Positions 1-8,968 of a stretch of 64,000 nt of DNA are shown here, piece by piece. How positions within the stretch are numbered: the stretch's first letter is position 1; each line of letters begins with the position of its first letter. The DNA comes from Franzmannia pantelleriensis. Lineage in GTDB: Bacteria > Pseudomonadota > Gammaproteobacteria > Pseudomonadales > Halomonadaceae. The stretch covers positions 1-64,000 of the forward strand of contig NZ_FNGH01000006.1 of NCBI RefSeq assembly GCF_900102875.1, in the 5' to 3' direction. The notes below the pieces were generated by a model. That model made no database searches, was not told where the DNA came from, and worked only from the letters and a program-made list of their open reading frames with translations. The position numbers and the translations under genes were made by a program.

Positions 1-1
1 G

Positions 2-175
2 ATATATAGCCATCGAATGTCAGTGGTGGAGCCGGTATTCGGCAACATCGGCACCACGAAACGTTTGAACCGATTCGGGCTTCGTGGCAAGAAGAAGGTA
101 CAGGGTCAGTGGCAGTTATACTGCTTAATACACAACATTGAGAAGCTCGCCAATTATGGTCGGTTAGGCACGTGA
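2..175 (+). mobile_element. 3' end of an IS1182-type DDE transposase gene (cut by window start)
   Basis: The frame is open from the window edge to TGA at 173-175 and encodes the last 57 residues of a transposase. It contains VEPVFGNI, then RFGLRGK, QWQLYCLIHNIEKL and a short tail. This is the conserved C-terminus of IS1182/IS5-like DDE transposases, where the Glu of VEP is the third catalytic acid. The N-terminal part lies outside the window, so I cannot tell whether the element is intact. A short inverted match (AAGGGGC near 178, GCCCCTT near 264) could belong to its right end, but no terminal repeat can be confirmed without the left end. Confidence 0.75.
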
Positions 176-375
176 TAAAGGGGCTACAAGGCCTAAATGT
201 GGCCGCCAAATGCTTGTGATGAGTGACTTTGACATCATCCAGGTACCGAGATGGTCAGCTAGGCCCCTTGACCCAAAAAATTTGTCTATTTGGTGGGCGG
301 TACACAAAATCAGAAAACAGGCGGTGGGGAGGACTCAGAATCGAGTTTTTCTACAGCCTCGTTATGAGGATTAAC

Positions 376-801
376 ATGATCCGTGATTTTATCGCTTCAG
401 ATATGGATAGTGTGCTTAGTATCTGGCTAGAATCCTCGGCCGAGGCGCACGACTTTGTCGACCGCGCATTCTGGGAATCCAAGCTGGATGATATGAGAAA
501 CATCTATATACCAGCCTCAGAGACTTACGTGTACAAATCGGGCAGTGAGGTGAAAGGCTTTTTCTCGCTGCATGGCGATACGCTGGCGGCTATCTTCGTG
601 GCGCCTGGCTGCCAGGGAGAAGGCATTGGTCAGGCTCTGATGGCAAAGGCAAAATCGCTGCGTGAGCGTATTACATTGGATGTCTACAAAGAGAATAAGA
701 AGACCGTGGACTTCTATAAGCGTTGCGGCTTTCGGGTAGTGTCCGAAAAAGCGGACCCACATACAGGTTGCGCTGAGTTGGTCATGGTGTTCAACTCGTA
801 A
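376..801 (+). CDS. GNAT family N-acetyltransferase, YiaC-like
   Basis: A 141-residue single-domain GNAT protein. The N-terminus (MIRDFIASDM, then IWLESSAEAHDF near 17-27) resembles E. coli YiaC/YjaB. The acetyl-CoA pyrophosphate loop is QGEGIGQA at 80-87, and the family's C-terminal FYKRCGF is at 113-119. YiaC-type enzymes acetylate amines, including protein lysines; the substrate here is unknown. The frame stays open upstream to 223, but homology starts at the ATG at 376, and the ATG at 364 is a second candidate. Base composition is lower in GC than the genes after 1.9 kb. With the adjacent transposase remnant this suggests recent acquisition. Confidence 0.8.
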   Translation: MIRDFIASDMDSVLSIWLESSAEAHDFVDRAFWESKLDDMRNIYIPASETYVYKSGSEVKGFFSLHGDTLAAIFVAPGCQGEGIGQALMAKAKSLRERITLDVYKENKKTVDFYKRCGFRVVSEKADPHTGCAELVMVFNS

Positions 802-887
802 AACAACCATGGGGTCATAATATTTCGTGTGTCAGACCTGGTTATGCTTGGCATTTATGGCTGGCGCTATGCGCAAAAGGGGGAGGC

Positions 888-1355
888 TTGCATCAAGCAG
901 CAGTACAATGGATCGTGGCGTTACTGAGAGATAGGAACATTCCTTTTCTGATTTGCGGGGGGCTCGCCGCAAAGGGATACGGCTCTGAACGTGTTCTGAA
1001 CGACATTGATCTCTTCGTTCCCGGCGAATATTTTTCGTCAGTGGTTTTGGCTGGCCAAGAGTATGTGTCCAAGGCCGCTAGGCACTACCGGGAGGAAGGC
1101 TGGGATCTAACATACGTACAATTCATGTATGGGGGTATCAAAGTGGAGGTAGGTAACGCTGATGGCCCGCGAATCTTTGATATATATAGTCAAATTTGGG
1201 TTCCGCTAGACATAGATTTTTCTCGCCATAAAATAGTGCAGTTGCTAGGTGTGGATTTGCCCCTTATGCTTAAGGAAGATCTGGTAAGATATAAATTGGC
1301 GCTCTCAAGGCCAGTAGATATCGAGGACATTCATGCTATTCGTCAGAGTACATGA
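888..1355 (+). CDS. nucleotidyltransferase-fold protein (MNT-like)
   Basis: A 155-residue protein with the start of a polymerase-beta-like nucleotidyltransferase fold: a GG pair at 24-25 followed by NDIDLF (Asp39, Asp41), the usual metal-binding DxD. The C-terminal part (DLVRYKLALSRPVDIEDIHAI) resembles the end of small nucleotidyltransferases of the AbiEii/MNT/LinB type. No HEPN partner is adjacent, so a toxin-antitoxin role is not supported. The start is uncertain: TTG at 888 sits directly after GGGAGG, which is too close for a good ribosome site. The composition is AT-rich (gatatatatagt runs), unlike the rest of the window. Confidence 0.55.
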   Translation: MHQAAVQWIVALLRDRNIPFLICGGLAAKGYGSERVLNDIDLFVPGEYFSSVVLAGQEYVSKAARHYREEGWDLTYVQFMYGGIKVEVGNADGPRIFDIYSQIWVPLDIDFSRHKIVQLLGVDLPLMLKEDLVRYKLALSRPVDIEDIHAIRQST

Positions 1356-1449
1356 TCAAGCCATGTACCGGATGCGAAAACCTCTGCTTTGCGCCGTTTT
1401 TGCCATCGGTGATGGCGGGTATTAAGCCAAATCAGTCACGGAGGAGCCT

Positions 1450-1869
1450 GTGAAAGTCAAGTGCATTGCCGGTTTTGCTTCCATAACAAAAGATCCGGCA
1501 GCAAGTGCGTCCTTGTACCAGAAGGCACTGGGTCTGCCGCTTGAGGCGATGGACGATTATCGTTTCATGGATAATTTTCCTGGAGCGCACCATTTTGGAG
1601 TATGGCCCTTATCAATGGCCGCGCAGTCCTGCTATGGGCAGGATGAATGGCCAGAGAGTGTTCCTGAGCCCACGGCTACGATTGAGTTCGAGTTGGAAGA
1701 TGCCGCTGCTGTGGAGGCGGCAGTGCAGGAAATGAAAGAGAATGGTCAGGCCTTCATCCACGAGGCCCGGACAGAGCCGTGGGGGCAGACCGTCGCAAGG
1801 TTCATGAGTCCCGAGGGTGTACTGGTGGGGCTGAGCTATGCGCCATGGCTTCATGTAGAACGTTCGTAA
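1450..1869 (+). CDS. VOC (glyoxalase/bleomycin resistance) family protein
   Basis: A 139-residue VOC-fold protein. It opens with a beta strand and helix containing ASASLYQKALGLPLE, typical of the first VOC half. The second half has ATIEFEL, VEAAVQEMKENG, then EPWGQTVARFMSPEGVLVGLSY, the usual C-terminal beta-alpha-beta-beta-beta pattern (EPWGQ...DPEG). These proteins are metal-dependent lyases, dioxygenases or drug-binding proteins; the substrate cannot be assigned. The start is GTG at 1450 with an excellent GGAGGAG site just upstream. It is the last of the three small genes before the leucine operon and is followed by a terminator. Confidence 0.75.
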   Translation: MKVKCIAGFASITKDPAASASLYQKALGLPLEAMDDYRFMDNFPGAHHFGVWPLSMAAQSCYGQDEWPESVPEPTATIEFELEDAAAVEAAVQEMKENGQAFIHEARTEPWGQTVARFMSPEGVLVGLSYAPWLHVERS

Positions 1870-1892
1870 CTCCTGGAATGATAGTTACTCTA

Positions 1893-1930
1893 GCCCTCGA
1901 GCCGTTCACCTGGCTCGGGGGCTTTTCGTT
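1893..1930. terminator. bidirectional rho-independent terminator between VOC gene and liuE
   Basis: An 11-bp stem GCCCTCGAGCC / GGCTCGGGGGC (one imperfect pair) with an 8-base loop, followed by TTTTCGTTTTT. It lies between the stop of the plus-strand VOC gene and the stop of the minus-strand HMG-CoA lyase gene, so it can serve both. Confidence 0.75.
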
Positions 1931-1942
1931 TTTACCATCTGA

Positions 1943-2842
1943 TTATTTCGCCGCCAGCGCCACGCCTACCTTCGAGCGGTTCGGTCGGCCGATGGTCTGG
2001 GTGATCCAGGTGCCGGTCTCGGCGAGCGTGTTCAGGTCGATGCCGGTCTCAATGCCGAGGCCGTTGAGCAGGTAGACGACGTCTTCGCTGGCGACGTTGC
2101 CGGAGGCGCCCTTGGCGTAGGGGCAGCCGCCGAGGCCGGCGACGGAGCTGTCGACTACGCCGACGCCTTCTTCCAGTACGGCGTAGAGGTTGGCCAGCGC
2201 CTGGCCGTAGGTGTCGTGGAAGTGAGCGGCGAGTTGGGCCATGGGGATGTCCCTGGCCACGGCCTCGAGCATGCGCTTGGCCTTGAGCGGGGTGCCGACG
2301 CCGATGGTGTCGCCGAGCGAGACTTCGTAGCAGCCCATATCGAACAGCGCCTTGCTCACCTCGGCCACCTTGGCCGGGGCGATTTGGCCTTCGTAGGGGC
2401 AGCCGAGCACGCAGGAGACGTAGCCGCGCACGCGTACGTTGGCTTCTCTGGCTCGCTCCAGCACGGGGGCGAAGCGCTCCAGGGATTCGGCGACGGAGCA
2501 GTTGATGTTCTTCTGCGAGAAGGCTTCACTGGCCGCGCCGAATACCGCCACTTCTTCCACGCCGCACTCCAGCGCCGCTTCCAGCCCCTTGAGGTTGGGG
2601 GTTAGGGCGGCGTAGGTCACGCCCTGGCGGCGCTTGAGACCGGCCATCACCCCGCGATGGTCGGCCATCTGCGGTACCCACTTGGGCGAGACGAAGCTGG
2701 CCGCTTCGATATACTTGAGCCCGGCGGCGCCCAGGCGGTCGATCAGCTCCAGCTTGGTGGCCGTGTCGATCGGGTTGGGCTCGTTTTGCAGCCCGTCGCG
2801 GGGGCCGACCTCGACCAGGCGGACGTGTGTTGGGAAGGGCAT
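1943..2842 (-). CDS. liuE: hydroxymethylglutaryl-CoA lyase
   Basis: A 299-residue TIM-barrel lyase that splits 3-hydroxy-3-methylglutaryl-CoA into acetoacetate and acetyl-CoA, the last step of leucine degradation. The N-terminal [11 protein letters not shown] (11-21) carries the catalytic Arg-Asp. HFHDT at 206-210 holds metal-binding histidines. [14 protein letters not shown] (235-248) is the active-site cysteine loop that defines this family. Length is normal for bacterial MvaB/LiuE. It is the last gene of the minus-strand liu operon, 81 bp after liuD; that gap contains a REP-like half-site. A second, more divergent lyase of this family lies at 44.9 kb. Confidence 0.93.
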   Translation of the reverse strand: MPFPTHVRLVEVGPRDGLQNEPNPIDTATKLELIDRLGAAGLKYIEAASFVSPKWVPQMADHRGVMAGLKRRQGVTYAALTPNLKGLEAALECGVEEVAVFGAASEAFSQKNINCSVAESLERFAPVLERAREANVRVRGYVSCVLGCPYEGQIAPAKVAEVSKALFDMGCYEVSLGDTIGVGTPLKAKRMLEAVARDIPMAQLAAHFHDTYGQALANLYAVLEEGVGVVDSSVAGLGGCPYAKGASGNVASEDVVYLLNGLGIETGIDLNTLAETGTWITQTIGRPNRSKVGVALAAK

Positions 2843-2890
2843 GGCGGCCTCCTGGTAACTGGCTTATGACGGGCAGCGCTGCGCGCTGCA

Positions 2891-2913
2891 ATCGCGAATG
2901 AATTCGCTCCCAC
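2891..2913. repeat. single REP-like arm between liuD and liuE
   Basis: ATCGCGAATGAATTCGCTCC plus CA. This is the reverse complement of the outer arm of the repeats at 5784-5976 (GGGAGCGAAT..ATTCGCGAT), so the same REP-like family occurs twice inside the operon. Confidence 0.55.
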
Positions 2914-2923
2914 AAAGGGGGGG

Positions 2924-4951
2924 TTACCCGCTTGGTGTGAACTCGAGGAGCACATCCCCTTGGCCGACGGTATCGCCGGCGGCGAAGTGGAAGCTTGCCA
3001 CCTGGCCGTCGGCGGGGGCGGTGAGGGTGTGTTCCATCTTCATGGCTTCCATGACCATCAGCGGCATGCCTTTCTCCACCGGCTGGCTTGGCTCCACCAG
3101 CAGCGCGACCACGATGCCGTGCATGGGCGCGGTGAGGGTCGATTCGACTTCGTGGTGGCCATGGTCGATGGCGTCGATGCGCCGCCAGAGCAGGCGGGTT
3201 TCGCCGGCGGGATCGACCATGACGATGATATGACGCTCCCCCTCCCCAACCAGCCGTGCCTGCAGGCGGCGGCGATGGCCATCGAGGGTTATCGCCACGG
3301 CGTCGCCTTCCAGTGGCTGCAGGCTGGCGGTGAGGGTCTCGCTGCCGATGGTGAGGCACCACGGGTCGGCGTCGCTCTCGCGGGTGCCCTCTACCACGAC
3401 GGCGCTGGCTTCATCCTGCCGGTCGCACAGGGCGATGCGGATGCCGTGCGGAGCGTTGAGGCGGAAGCCGTCGTGGCGGTCCCAGGGCGAGTCGCTTTCG
3501 CGTTCGCGGCCCAATTGGTCCAGGGCGATCAGCGCGGCGCTGGCGTACTCGTCGATGCTGCAGGGCGTGGCGGCGAACAGGGTGGCGTGGTGGCGCTCGA
3601 TAAAGCGGGTATCCAGCTCGGCGGCCTTGAACGCTGGGTGGGTGGCCAGACGCTGCAGGAAGGCGCGGTTGGTCACCACGCCCTGTACGTCGAGCGCGGC
3701 CAGCGCTCGGTTGAGGGTGGCCAGGGCCTGATCGCGGTCGTCGCCGTGGGCGATCAGCTTGGCGAGCATCGGGTCGTAGTGCATGGACACGACGTCGCCA
3801 CTCTCCACGCCGCTATCCAGGCGCACTCGCTGAGGGTCGAGCCCGGCGCCTTCGAGGTCCATGGCGAAGCGCGCCAGGGTGCCGGTGGCGGGCAGGAAGT
3901 CCTGGTCCGGGTCTTCGGCGTAGAGCCGCGCCTCGAAACTGTGGCCGCTGATGGTCAGTTCGTCCTGGGTGCAGGGCAGGGCTTCGCCCATGGCCACCCG
4001 CAGCTGCCACTCGACCAGGTCCTGGCCGGTGATCATCTCGGTGACGGGATGCTCCACCTGCAGGCGGGTATTCATCTCCATGAAGTAGAAGGCTCCGCTC
4101 GCATCCAATAAAAACTCGACGGTGCCGGCGCCCACGTAGCCGATCTCCTGGGCGGCGCGCACCGCGGCGTCGCCCATCTCGCGGCGCAGTTCGGCGGTCA
4201 TGCCGGGGGCGGGGGCTTCCTCGAGCACCTTCTGGTGGCGGCGCTGCACCGAGCAGTCGCGCTCGAACAGGTAGACGCCGTTGCCGTGGCGGTCGCAGAA
4301 CACCTGGACCTCGACGTGACGCGGCTGGATCAGATACTTCTCGATCAGCATACGGTCGTCGCCGAAGGCGGCGCGGGATTCGCGGCGGCAGCTGTCTAGC
4401 GCGGCCTGGAAGTCGGCGCTGGACTCCACCACCCGCATGCCCTTGCCACCGCCGCCGGCACTGGCCTTGAGTAGCACCGGGTAGCCGATCTTGTCGGCTT
4501 CGCGACGCAGCAGGACGTCGTCCTGGTCGTGCCCGTGGTAGCCGGGCACCAGCGGCACCCCGGCGTTGGCCATGCGCGCCTTGGCGGCGGACTTGTCGCC
4601 CATGGCGGCAATTGCCGCGGCGGGCGGGCCGACGAAGACGATGCCGGCGGCGTCCAGCGCTTCGACGAAGGCGCCATTCTCGGAGAGGAAGCCGTAGCCG
4701 GGGTGAATGGCGCCGGCGCCGCTGCGCCGGGCGGCCTCCACCACCGCCTCGATGTTGAGGTAGCTGTCGCGGGCGGCGGCGGGGCCGATGCGTACGGCTT
4801 CGTCGGCCTCGCGCACGTGGCGGGCATTGGCGTCGGCATCCGAGTAGACGGCCACGGTGCGCAGGCCCATGCGGCGAGCGGTGCGCATCACGCGGCAGGC
4901 GATCTCGCCGCGGTTGGCCACCAGCAGGGTATCGAAGCGGGCGGTGGTCAT
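2924..4951 (-). CDS. liuD: methylcrotonyl-CoA carboxylase, biotin-containing alpha subunit
   Basis: A 675-residue acyl-CoA carboxylase alpha chain. An N-terminal biotin carboxylase domain (LVANRGEIACRVMRTARRMG at the start, ATP-grasp glycine-rich KASAGGGGKGMR, then EMNTRLQVEHPVTE) is followed by a C-terminal biotinyl domain with EAMKMEH, biotinylated Lys about residue 638. It carboxylates biotin for the beta subunit to make 3-methylglutaconyl-CoA from 3-methylcrotonyl-CoA. The frame is open 10 codons further upstream. I chose ATG at 4951 because it overlaps the liuC stop as ATGA, indicating translational coupling. Confidence 0.93.
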   Translation of the reverse strand: MTTARFDTLLVANRGEIACRVMRTARRMGLRTVAVYSDADANARHVREADEAVRIGPAAARDSYLNIEAVVEAARRSGAGAIHPGYGFLSENGAFVEALDAAGIVFVGPPAAAIAAMGDKSAAKARMANAGVPLVPGYHGHDQDDVLLRREADKIGYPVLLKASAGGGGKGMRVVESSADFQAALDSCRRESRAAFGDDRMLIEKYLIQPRHVEVQVFCDRHGNGVYLFERDCSVQRRHQKVLEEAPAPGMTAELRREMGDAAVRAAQEIGYVGAGTVEFLLDASGAFYFMEMNTRLQVEHPVTEMITGQDLVEWQLRVAMGEALPCTQDELTISGHSFEARLYAEDPDQDFLPATGTLARFAMDLEGAGLDPQRVRLDSGVESGDVVSMHYDPMLAKLIAHGDDRDQALATLNRALAALDVQGVVTNRAFLQRLATHPAFKAAELDTRFIERHHATLFAATPCSIDEYASAALIALDQLGRERESDSPWDRHDGFRLNAPHGIRIALCDRQDEASAVVVEGTRESDADPWCLTIGSETLTASLQPLEGDAVAITLDGHRRRLQARLVGEGERHIIVMVDPAGETRLLWRRIDAIDHGHHEVESTLTAPMHGIVVALLVEPSQPVEKGMPLMVMEAMKMEHTLTAPADGQVASFHFAAGDTVGQGDVLLEFTPSG

Positions 4952-5763
4952 GGGGTGTCGTCCTGTGGCGGGCGCCAGCACGGGGCGCGCTTGTCGAAGA
5001 AGCTGGCCAGGCCCTCCTGGCCTTCGTCGCTTACGCGCAGCTCGCTGATCACGCGGCAGCTGTGCTCGCGGGTGGCATCGCTGTCGGGCTCGCGGGCGAC
5101 CTCGGCGAGCAGCGCCTTGGTGGCACGCTGGGCTTGGGGAGAGCCGGCCAGCAGCGTGGTGAGCATCGCGTCGATCTCGTCATCCAGGTCGTCATGGCCC
5201 ACCACCTGGTGCACCAGACCGAGGCCTAAGCTGGTGGCGGCGTCGATCTCCTCGGCGCTGAGCGCGAAGCGGCGCATCTGGCGCGGGCCAATGGCGCGCT
5301 GCACGTAGGGGCTGATGACTGCCGGCGAGAGGCCGATCTTGACCTCGGAGAGGCAGAATCTGGCCTGCTCGGAGGCGATGACGATATCGCAGCAGGCGGC
5401 CAGGCCAACGGCGCCGCCGAAGGCCGCTCCCTGCACCCGGCACACGGTGGGGCAGGGCAGGGTGTCGAGGCGCTGCATCATCTCGGCGAGCTTGCGCGAA
5501 TCGGCCAGGTTGGCTTCGATGTCGTACTCGACCATGCGCTGCATCCAGCCAAGGTCGGCGCCGGCGGAGAAGTGCTTGCCTTCGGAGCCCAGCACCACCA
5601 CGCGCACCTCGCCGCGGGTGGCGGCCTCATGCAGGTGTGTCAGGTGCGCGTTGAGTTCGGCGATCAGGCGGTCGTCAAAGGCGTTGTGGACCTCGGGGCG
5701 GTTCAGCGTTAGCCAGGCGACGCCGCGTTCGTCGATGATCATCTGGGAATAAGACGTTGCCAT
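4948..5763 (-). CDS. liuC: enoyl-CoA hydratase family, methylglutaconyl-CoA hydratase
   Basis: A 271-residue crotonase-fold enzyme, by context the hydratase making HMG-CoA from 3-methylglutaconyl-CoA. Visible crotonase features are LNRPEVHNAFDD, the oxyanion-hole segment GKHFSAGADLGWM, and GAAFGGAVGLAACCDIVIA with a downstream Glu (SEVKIGL). The start is ATG at 5763, where homology begins and where AGGAGGG precedes it; the open frame further upstream runs into the 103-bp repeats. It lies between liuB and liuD, with an ATGA overlap to liuD. Confidence 0.9.
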   Translation of the reverse strand: MATSYSQMIIDERGVAWLTLNRPEVHNAFDDRLIAELNAHLTHLHEAATRGEVRVVVLGSEGKHFSAGADLGWMQRMVEYDIEANLADSRKLAEMMQRLDTLPCPTVCRVQGAAFGGAVGLAACCDIVIASEQARFCLSEVKIGLSPAVISPYVQRAIGPRQMRRFALSAEEIDAATSLGLGLVHQVVGHDDLDDEIDAMLTTLLAGSPQAQRATKALLAEVAREPDSDATREHSCRVISELRVSDEGQEGLASFFDKRAPCWRPPQDDTP

Positions 5764-5783
5764 GGTGAAATATCCCTCCTGTA

Positions 5784-5976
5784 TGGGAGCGAATTTATTC
5801 GCGATGGGGTGTTTGCCCGGTAGGGCTACTACGCCCTGCATCGCGGTTGAAACCGCTCCCACATTTGCCTCGGCACCATTCCCCTGTGGGAGCGAATGTA
5901 TTCGCGATGGGGTGTTTGCCCGGTAGGGCTACTACGCCCTGCATCGCGGTTGAAACCGCTCCTACATTTGCCTCGG
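5784..5976. repeat. two tandem ~103-bp REP/BIME-like units
   Basis: Two nearly identical units lie head to tail (about 5784-5886 and 5887-5976). Each begins TGGGAGCGAATnTATTCGCG, continues through GTTTGCCCGGTAGGGCTACT, and ends with ATCGCGGTTGAAACCGCTCC. The outer arms are inverted relative to each other, so each unit can fold into a long imperfect hairpin. The tandem fills the liuB-liuC intergenic gap. The type resembles REP/BIME elements of pseudomonads and halomonads; family assignment is inference. Confidence 0.8.
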
Positions 5977-5978
5977 TG

Positions 5979-7586
5979 CTACATCCTGAAAACACCAAAT
6001 TTGGTGTCTTCTATCTCGGCGTTCATGGCGGCGGCGAGCGCGAGCCCCAGCACGTCGCGAGTCTGGGCCGGGTCGATCACGCCATCGTCCCATAGCCGCG
6101 CGCTGGCGTAGTAGGGGTGCCCCTGGTGCTCGTACTGCTCGCGGGTGGGCTGCTTGAAGGCTTCCTCATCTTCGGCGCTCCACTCGCGGCCCTCGCGCTC
6201 GTGCTGCTCACGCTTGACCTGGGCGAGGACTCCGGCGGCCTGCTCGCCACCCATCACCGAGATGCGCGCGTTGGGCCACATAAACAGCAGGTTGGGCTCG
6301 AAGGCGCGGCCGCACATGCCGTAGTTGCCGGCGCCGAAGCTGCCACCGATCAGCACGGTGAACTTGGGCACCCGGGCGCAGGCTACGGCGGTAACCAGCT
6401 TGGCGCCGTGCTTGGCGATGCCTTCGTGCTCGTACTTGGAGCCGACCATAAAGCCGGTGATGTTCTGCAGGAACACCAGCGGAATCTTGCGCTGGGCGCA
6501 CAGCTCGATAAAGTGCGCGCCCTTGACCGCGGATTCGGAGAACAGCACGCCGTTATTGGCGACGATGCCCACCGGGTGGCCGTGAATATGCGCGAAGCCG
6601 GTGACCAGGGTGTCGCCGTAGTAGCGCTTGAACTCGTCGAAGTCGGAGTCGTCGACGATGCGCCCGATCACCTCGCGCACGTCGAAGGGCTTCTTGAGGT
6701 CGGTGCCGACGATACCGTAGAGCTCGGCGGGATCGAGGCGCGGCGGCTTGGGAGGCTGCATGGCGAGCCGGCCGCGCTTCTGCCAGTTGAGCCGCGCCAC
6801 GCAGGCGCGGGCCAGCTGCAGGGCGTGGGCGTCGTTCTCGGCGTAGTGGTCGGCCACGCCGCTGAGCTTGGCGTGGACGTCGGCGCCGCCCAGCGCCTCG
6901 GCGCTGATGCTCTCGCCGGTGGCGGCCTTCACCAGCGGTGGGCCACCGAGGAAGATGGTGCCCTGCTCGCGGACGATGATCGACTCGTCGGCCATGGCAG
7001 GTACGTAGGCGCCGCCGGCGGTGCAGGAGCCCATCACCACGGCGATCTGCGGGATGCCCTCGGCAGAGAGGGTGGCCTGGTTATAGAAGATGCGGCCGAA
7101 GTGGTCGCGGTCGGGGAATACCTCATCCTGAAGGGGCAGGTAGGCGCCGCCGGAGTCGACGAGATAAATACATGGCAAGCGATGCTTGCGGGCGATCTCC
7201 TGGGCGCGGAGGTGCTTCTTCACCGTGAGCGGGTAATAGGTCCCGCCCTTGACGGTGGCGTCGTTGGCGACGATCACGCACTCCACGCCCGAGACGCGGC
7301 CGATGCCGGTGACGATGCTGGCAGCGGGCACCGCATCGTCGTAGACCTCATGGGCGGCCAGGGCCGAGAGCTCGAGGAAGGGCGAGCCCTCGTCGAGCAG
7401 GTGGTCGATGCGGTCGCGCACGAATAGCTTGCCGCGAGACTCGTGGCGGGCGCGGGCCTTGTCGCCGCCGCCCCGGCGGATCGCCGCGCTCAGCTCGCGC
7501 AGCGCCAGCACCTCCCGGCGCATGGCCGCCTCGTTGGCCTGGAACAGTTCGCTGCGCGGATTGATCTGGGTTTGCAGAATAGCCAT
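5979..7586 (-). CDS. liuB: methylcrotonyl-CoA carboxylase, carboxyltransferase beta subunit
   Basis: A 535-residue acyl-CoA carboxyltransferase with both crotonase-like halves. The N half has the [22 protein letters not shown] and [16 protein letters not shown] segments; the C half has [31 protein letters not shown] and the [14 protein letters not shown] oxyanion region. It accepts the carboxyl group from biotin on LiuD and transfers it to 3-methylcrotonyl-CoA. The start is ATG at 7586 ([14 protein letters not shown]), where homology to LiuB begins; a much longer open frame upstream is only a shadow of the dehydrogenase gene. Confidence 0.93.
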   Translation of the reverse strand: MAILQTQINPRSELFQANEAAMRREVLALRELSAAIRRGGGDKARARHESRGKLFVRDRIDHLLDEGSPFLELSALAAHEVYDDAVPAASIVTGIGRVSGVECVIVANDATVKGGTYYPLTVKKHLRAQEIARKHRLPCIYLVDSGGAYLPLQDEVFPDRDHFGRIFYNQATLSAEGIPQIAVVMGSCTAGGAYVPAMADESIIVREQGTIFLGGPPLVKAATGESISAEALGGADVHAKLSGVADHYAENDAHALQLARACVARLNWQKRGRLAMQPPKPPRLDPAELYGIVGTDLKKPFDVREVIGRIVDDSDFDEFKRYYGDTLVTGFAHIHGHPVGIVANNGVLFSESAVKGAHFIELCAQRKIPLVFLQNITGFMVGSKYEHEGIAKHGAKLVTAVACARVPKFTVLIGGSFGAGNYGMCGRAFEPNLLFMWPNARISVMGGEQAAGVLAQVKREQHEREGREWSAEDEEAFKQPTREQYEHQGHPYYASARLWDDGVIDPAQTRDVLGLALAAAMNAEIEDTKFGVFRM

Positions 7587-7656
7587 CTCTCGGTTCCTTG
7601 GCTGACTCGCGTGGCACGGCACATGAGGTGCTGGGATTTGGCAAGGGTGAAGAGAG

Positions 7657-7733
7657 AAGACGGCACTTCGTGCCTGGAAGAGGGAAGAAAAGCGCTTCCT
7701 TACTTCCCTCTTCATTCTTCGTTCTTCCGTCTT
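7657..7733. repeat. nested inverted repeat (dispersed intergenic element)
   Basis: Outer arms AAGACGG/CCGTCTT (7657-7663 and 7727-7733) enclose a hairpin GGCAC-TTC-GTGCC (7662-7674) and inner arms AAGAGGGAAG/CTTCCCTCTT (7678-7687 and 7703-7712). It lies between liuA and liuB. A related copy with the same GGCACTTCGTGCC core and purine-rich flanks is upstream of trmJ near 58.87 kb. Confidence 0.6.
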
Positions 7734-7735
7734 GT

Positions 7736-8905
7736 TCAGGCCGATTCGTTGAAGATTTCGCGACCGATCAACATCCGCCTTATCTCGCTGGTGCCAGCGC
7801 CGATCTCGTAGAGCTTGGCGTCGCGCAGCAGGCGGCCGGTGGGATACTCGTTGATATAGCCGTTGCCGCCGAGCAGCTGGATGGCGTCGAGCGCCACCTG
7901 GGTAGCCTTCTCGGCGCAGTAGAGGATCACCCCGGCGGCGTCCTTGCGAGACACCTTGCCGCGGTCGCAGGCGCCGGCCACAGCGTAGAGGTAGGCGCGG
8001 CAGGCGTCGAGGGTGGTGGCCATGTCGGCGACCTTGCCCTGCACCAGCTGGAACTCGCCGATCGCCTGGCCGAACTGCTTGCGCTCGTGGATATAGGGCA
8101 CCACCACGTCCATGGCGGCCTGCATGATGCCGATGGGCCCGGCGGCGAGCACGGTGCGCTCGTAGTCCAGGCCGCTCATCAGCACCCGCGCGCCCTTGTT
8201 CACTTCGTCCAGCACGTTCTCGGCCGGCACCTCGCAGTCCTGGAACACCAGCTCGCAGGTGTTGGAGCCGCGCATGCCAAGCTTGTCGAGCTTCTGGGCC
8301 GTCGAGAAACCGGGCATGCCTTTCTCGATCAGGAAGGCGGTGATGCCCTTGGCGCCGGCGCTGGGGTCGGTCTTGGCGTAGACCACCAGCACGTCGGCGT
8401 CGGGGCCGTTGGTGATCCACATCTTGCTGCCGTTGAGCACGTACGTGTCGCCGCGCCTGTCGGCGCGTAGCTGCATGGAGACCACGTCGGAGCCGGCGCC
8501 GGGCTCCGACATAGCCAAGGCACCCACGTGCTCGCCGCTGATCAGTTTGGGCAGGTACTGGGCCTTCTGCTCGGTCGAGCCGTTGAGGGCGATCTGGTTG
8601 ACGCACAGGTTGGAGTGGGCGCCAAACGAGAGCGCCACCGAGGCGCTGGCGCGGGAGATCTCCTCCATGGCGATGCAGTGCGCCAGGTAGCCCATGCCGC
8701 TGCCGCCGTCGGCTTCCTGCACGGTGATGCCGAGCAGGCCCATGTCGCCGAACTTGCGCCACAGGTCGGCCGGGAAGTCGTTGCTGGCGTCGATCTCGGC
8801 GGCGCGCGGGGCGATCTCGTTGCGGGCGAAGGCGTTGACCTGGTCGCGCAACATGTTGAGCTCGTCGTCGAGGCCGAAATCGAGAGGCGTGTAGGGGCTA
8901 TGCAT
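7736..8905 (-). CDS. liuA: isovaleryl-CoA dehydrogenase
   Basis: A 389-residue acyl-CoA dehydrogenase, first gene of the liu operon. It oxidises isovaleryl-CoA to 3-methylcrotonyl-CoA and passes electrons to ETF. FAD and substrate segments are visible: [10 protein letters not shown] (131-140), [12 protein letters not shown] (157-168), and [13 protein letters not shown], where Glu249 sits at the catalytic position characteristic of isovaleryl-CoA rather than medium-chain dehydrogenases. The C-terminus has [13 protein letters not shown] and [17 protein letters not shown]. The order liuA-B-C-D-E is the standard one; the MerR-type liuR that often precedes it is absent here. Confidence 0.93.
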   Translation of the reverse strand: MHSPYTPLDFGLDDELNMLRDQVNAFARNEIAPRAAEIDASNDFPADLWRKFGDMGLLGITVQEADGGSGMGYLAHCIAMEEISRASASVALSFGAHSNLCVNQIALNGSTEQKAQYLPKLISGEHVGALAMSEPGAGSDVVSMQLRADRRGDTYVLNGSKMWITNGPDADVLVVYAKTDPSAGAKGITAFLIEKGMPGFSTAQKLDKLGMRGSNTCELVFQDCEVPAENVLDEVNKGARVLMSGLDYERTVLAAGPIGIMQAAMDVVVPYIHERKQFGQAIGEFQLVQGKVADMATTLDACRAYLYAVAGACDRGKVSRKDAAGVILYCAEKATQVALDAIQLLGGNGYINEYPTGRLLRDAKLYEIGAGTSEIRRMLIGREIFNESA

Positions 8906-8950
8906 GGCGGGCTCCGAAAGCGTCTGGTGCTGGCTGTCAGCCTAGGCAAA

Positions 8951-8968
8951 GTTGACGTTGACGTAAAG
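8951..8968. promoter_or_regulatory. candidate LiuR-type operator upstream of liuA
   Basis: GTTGACGTTGACGTAAAG, about 45 bp before the liuA start; on the coding strand it reads CTTTACGTCAACGTCAAC. Known LiuR boxes of gammaproteobacteria are built on this TTTACGT-n-ACGTnAA pattern. This is a match by eye. The regulator gene itself is not in the window. Confidence 0.45.

Noticed and set aside
888-1355. MNT/HEPN or AbiE-type toxin-antitoxin pair
   Set aside because: Only the nucleotidyltransferase-like protein is present; the neighbours are GNAT and VOC proteins with no HEPN or AbiEi partner.
1-1450. Integron cassette array (small genes, GTTAGGC near 163)
   Set aside because: No paired attC site (RYYYAAC with matching GTTRRRY) could be found after the genes; the GTTAGGC lies inside the transposase coding end.
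2960-4111. 383-codon open frame antisense to liuD
   Set aside because: No recognisable domain; the biotin carboxylase on the minus strand accounts for the region.
5784-5976. CRISPR array
   Set aside because: Only two units of ~103 bp with no spacers and no cas genes; the structure is REP/BIME-like.
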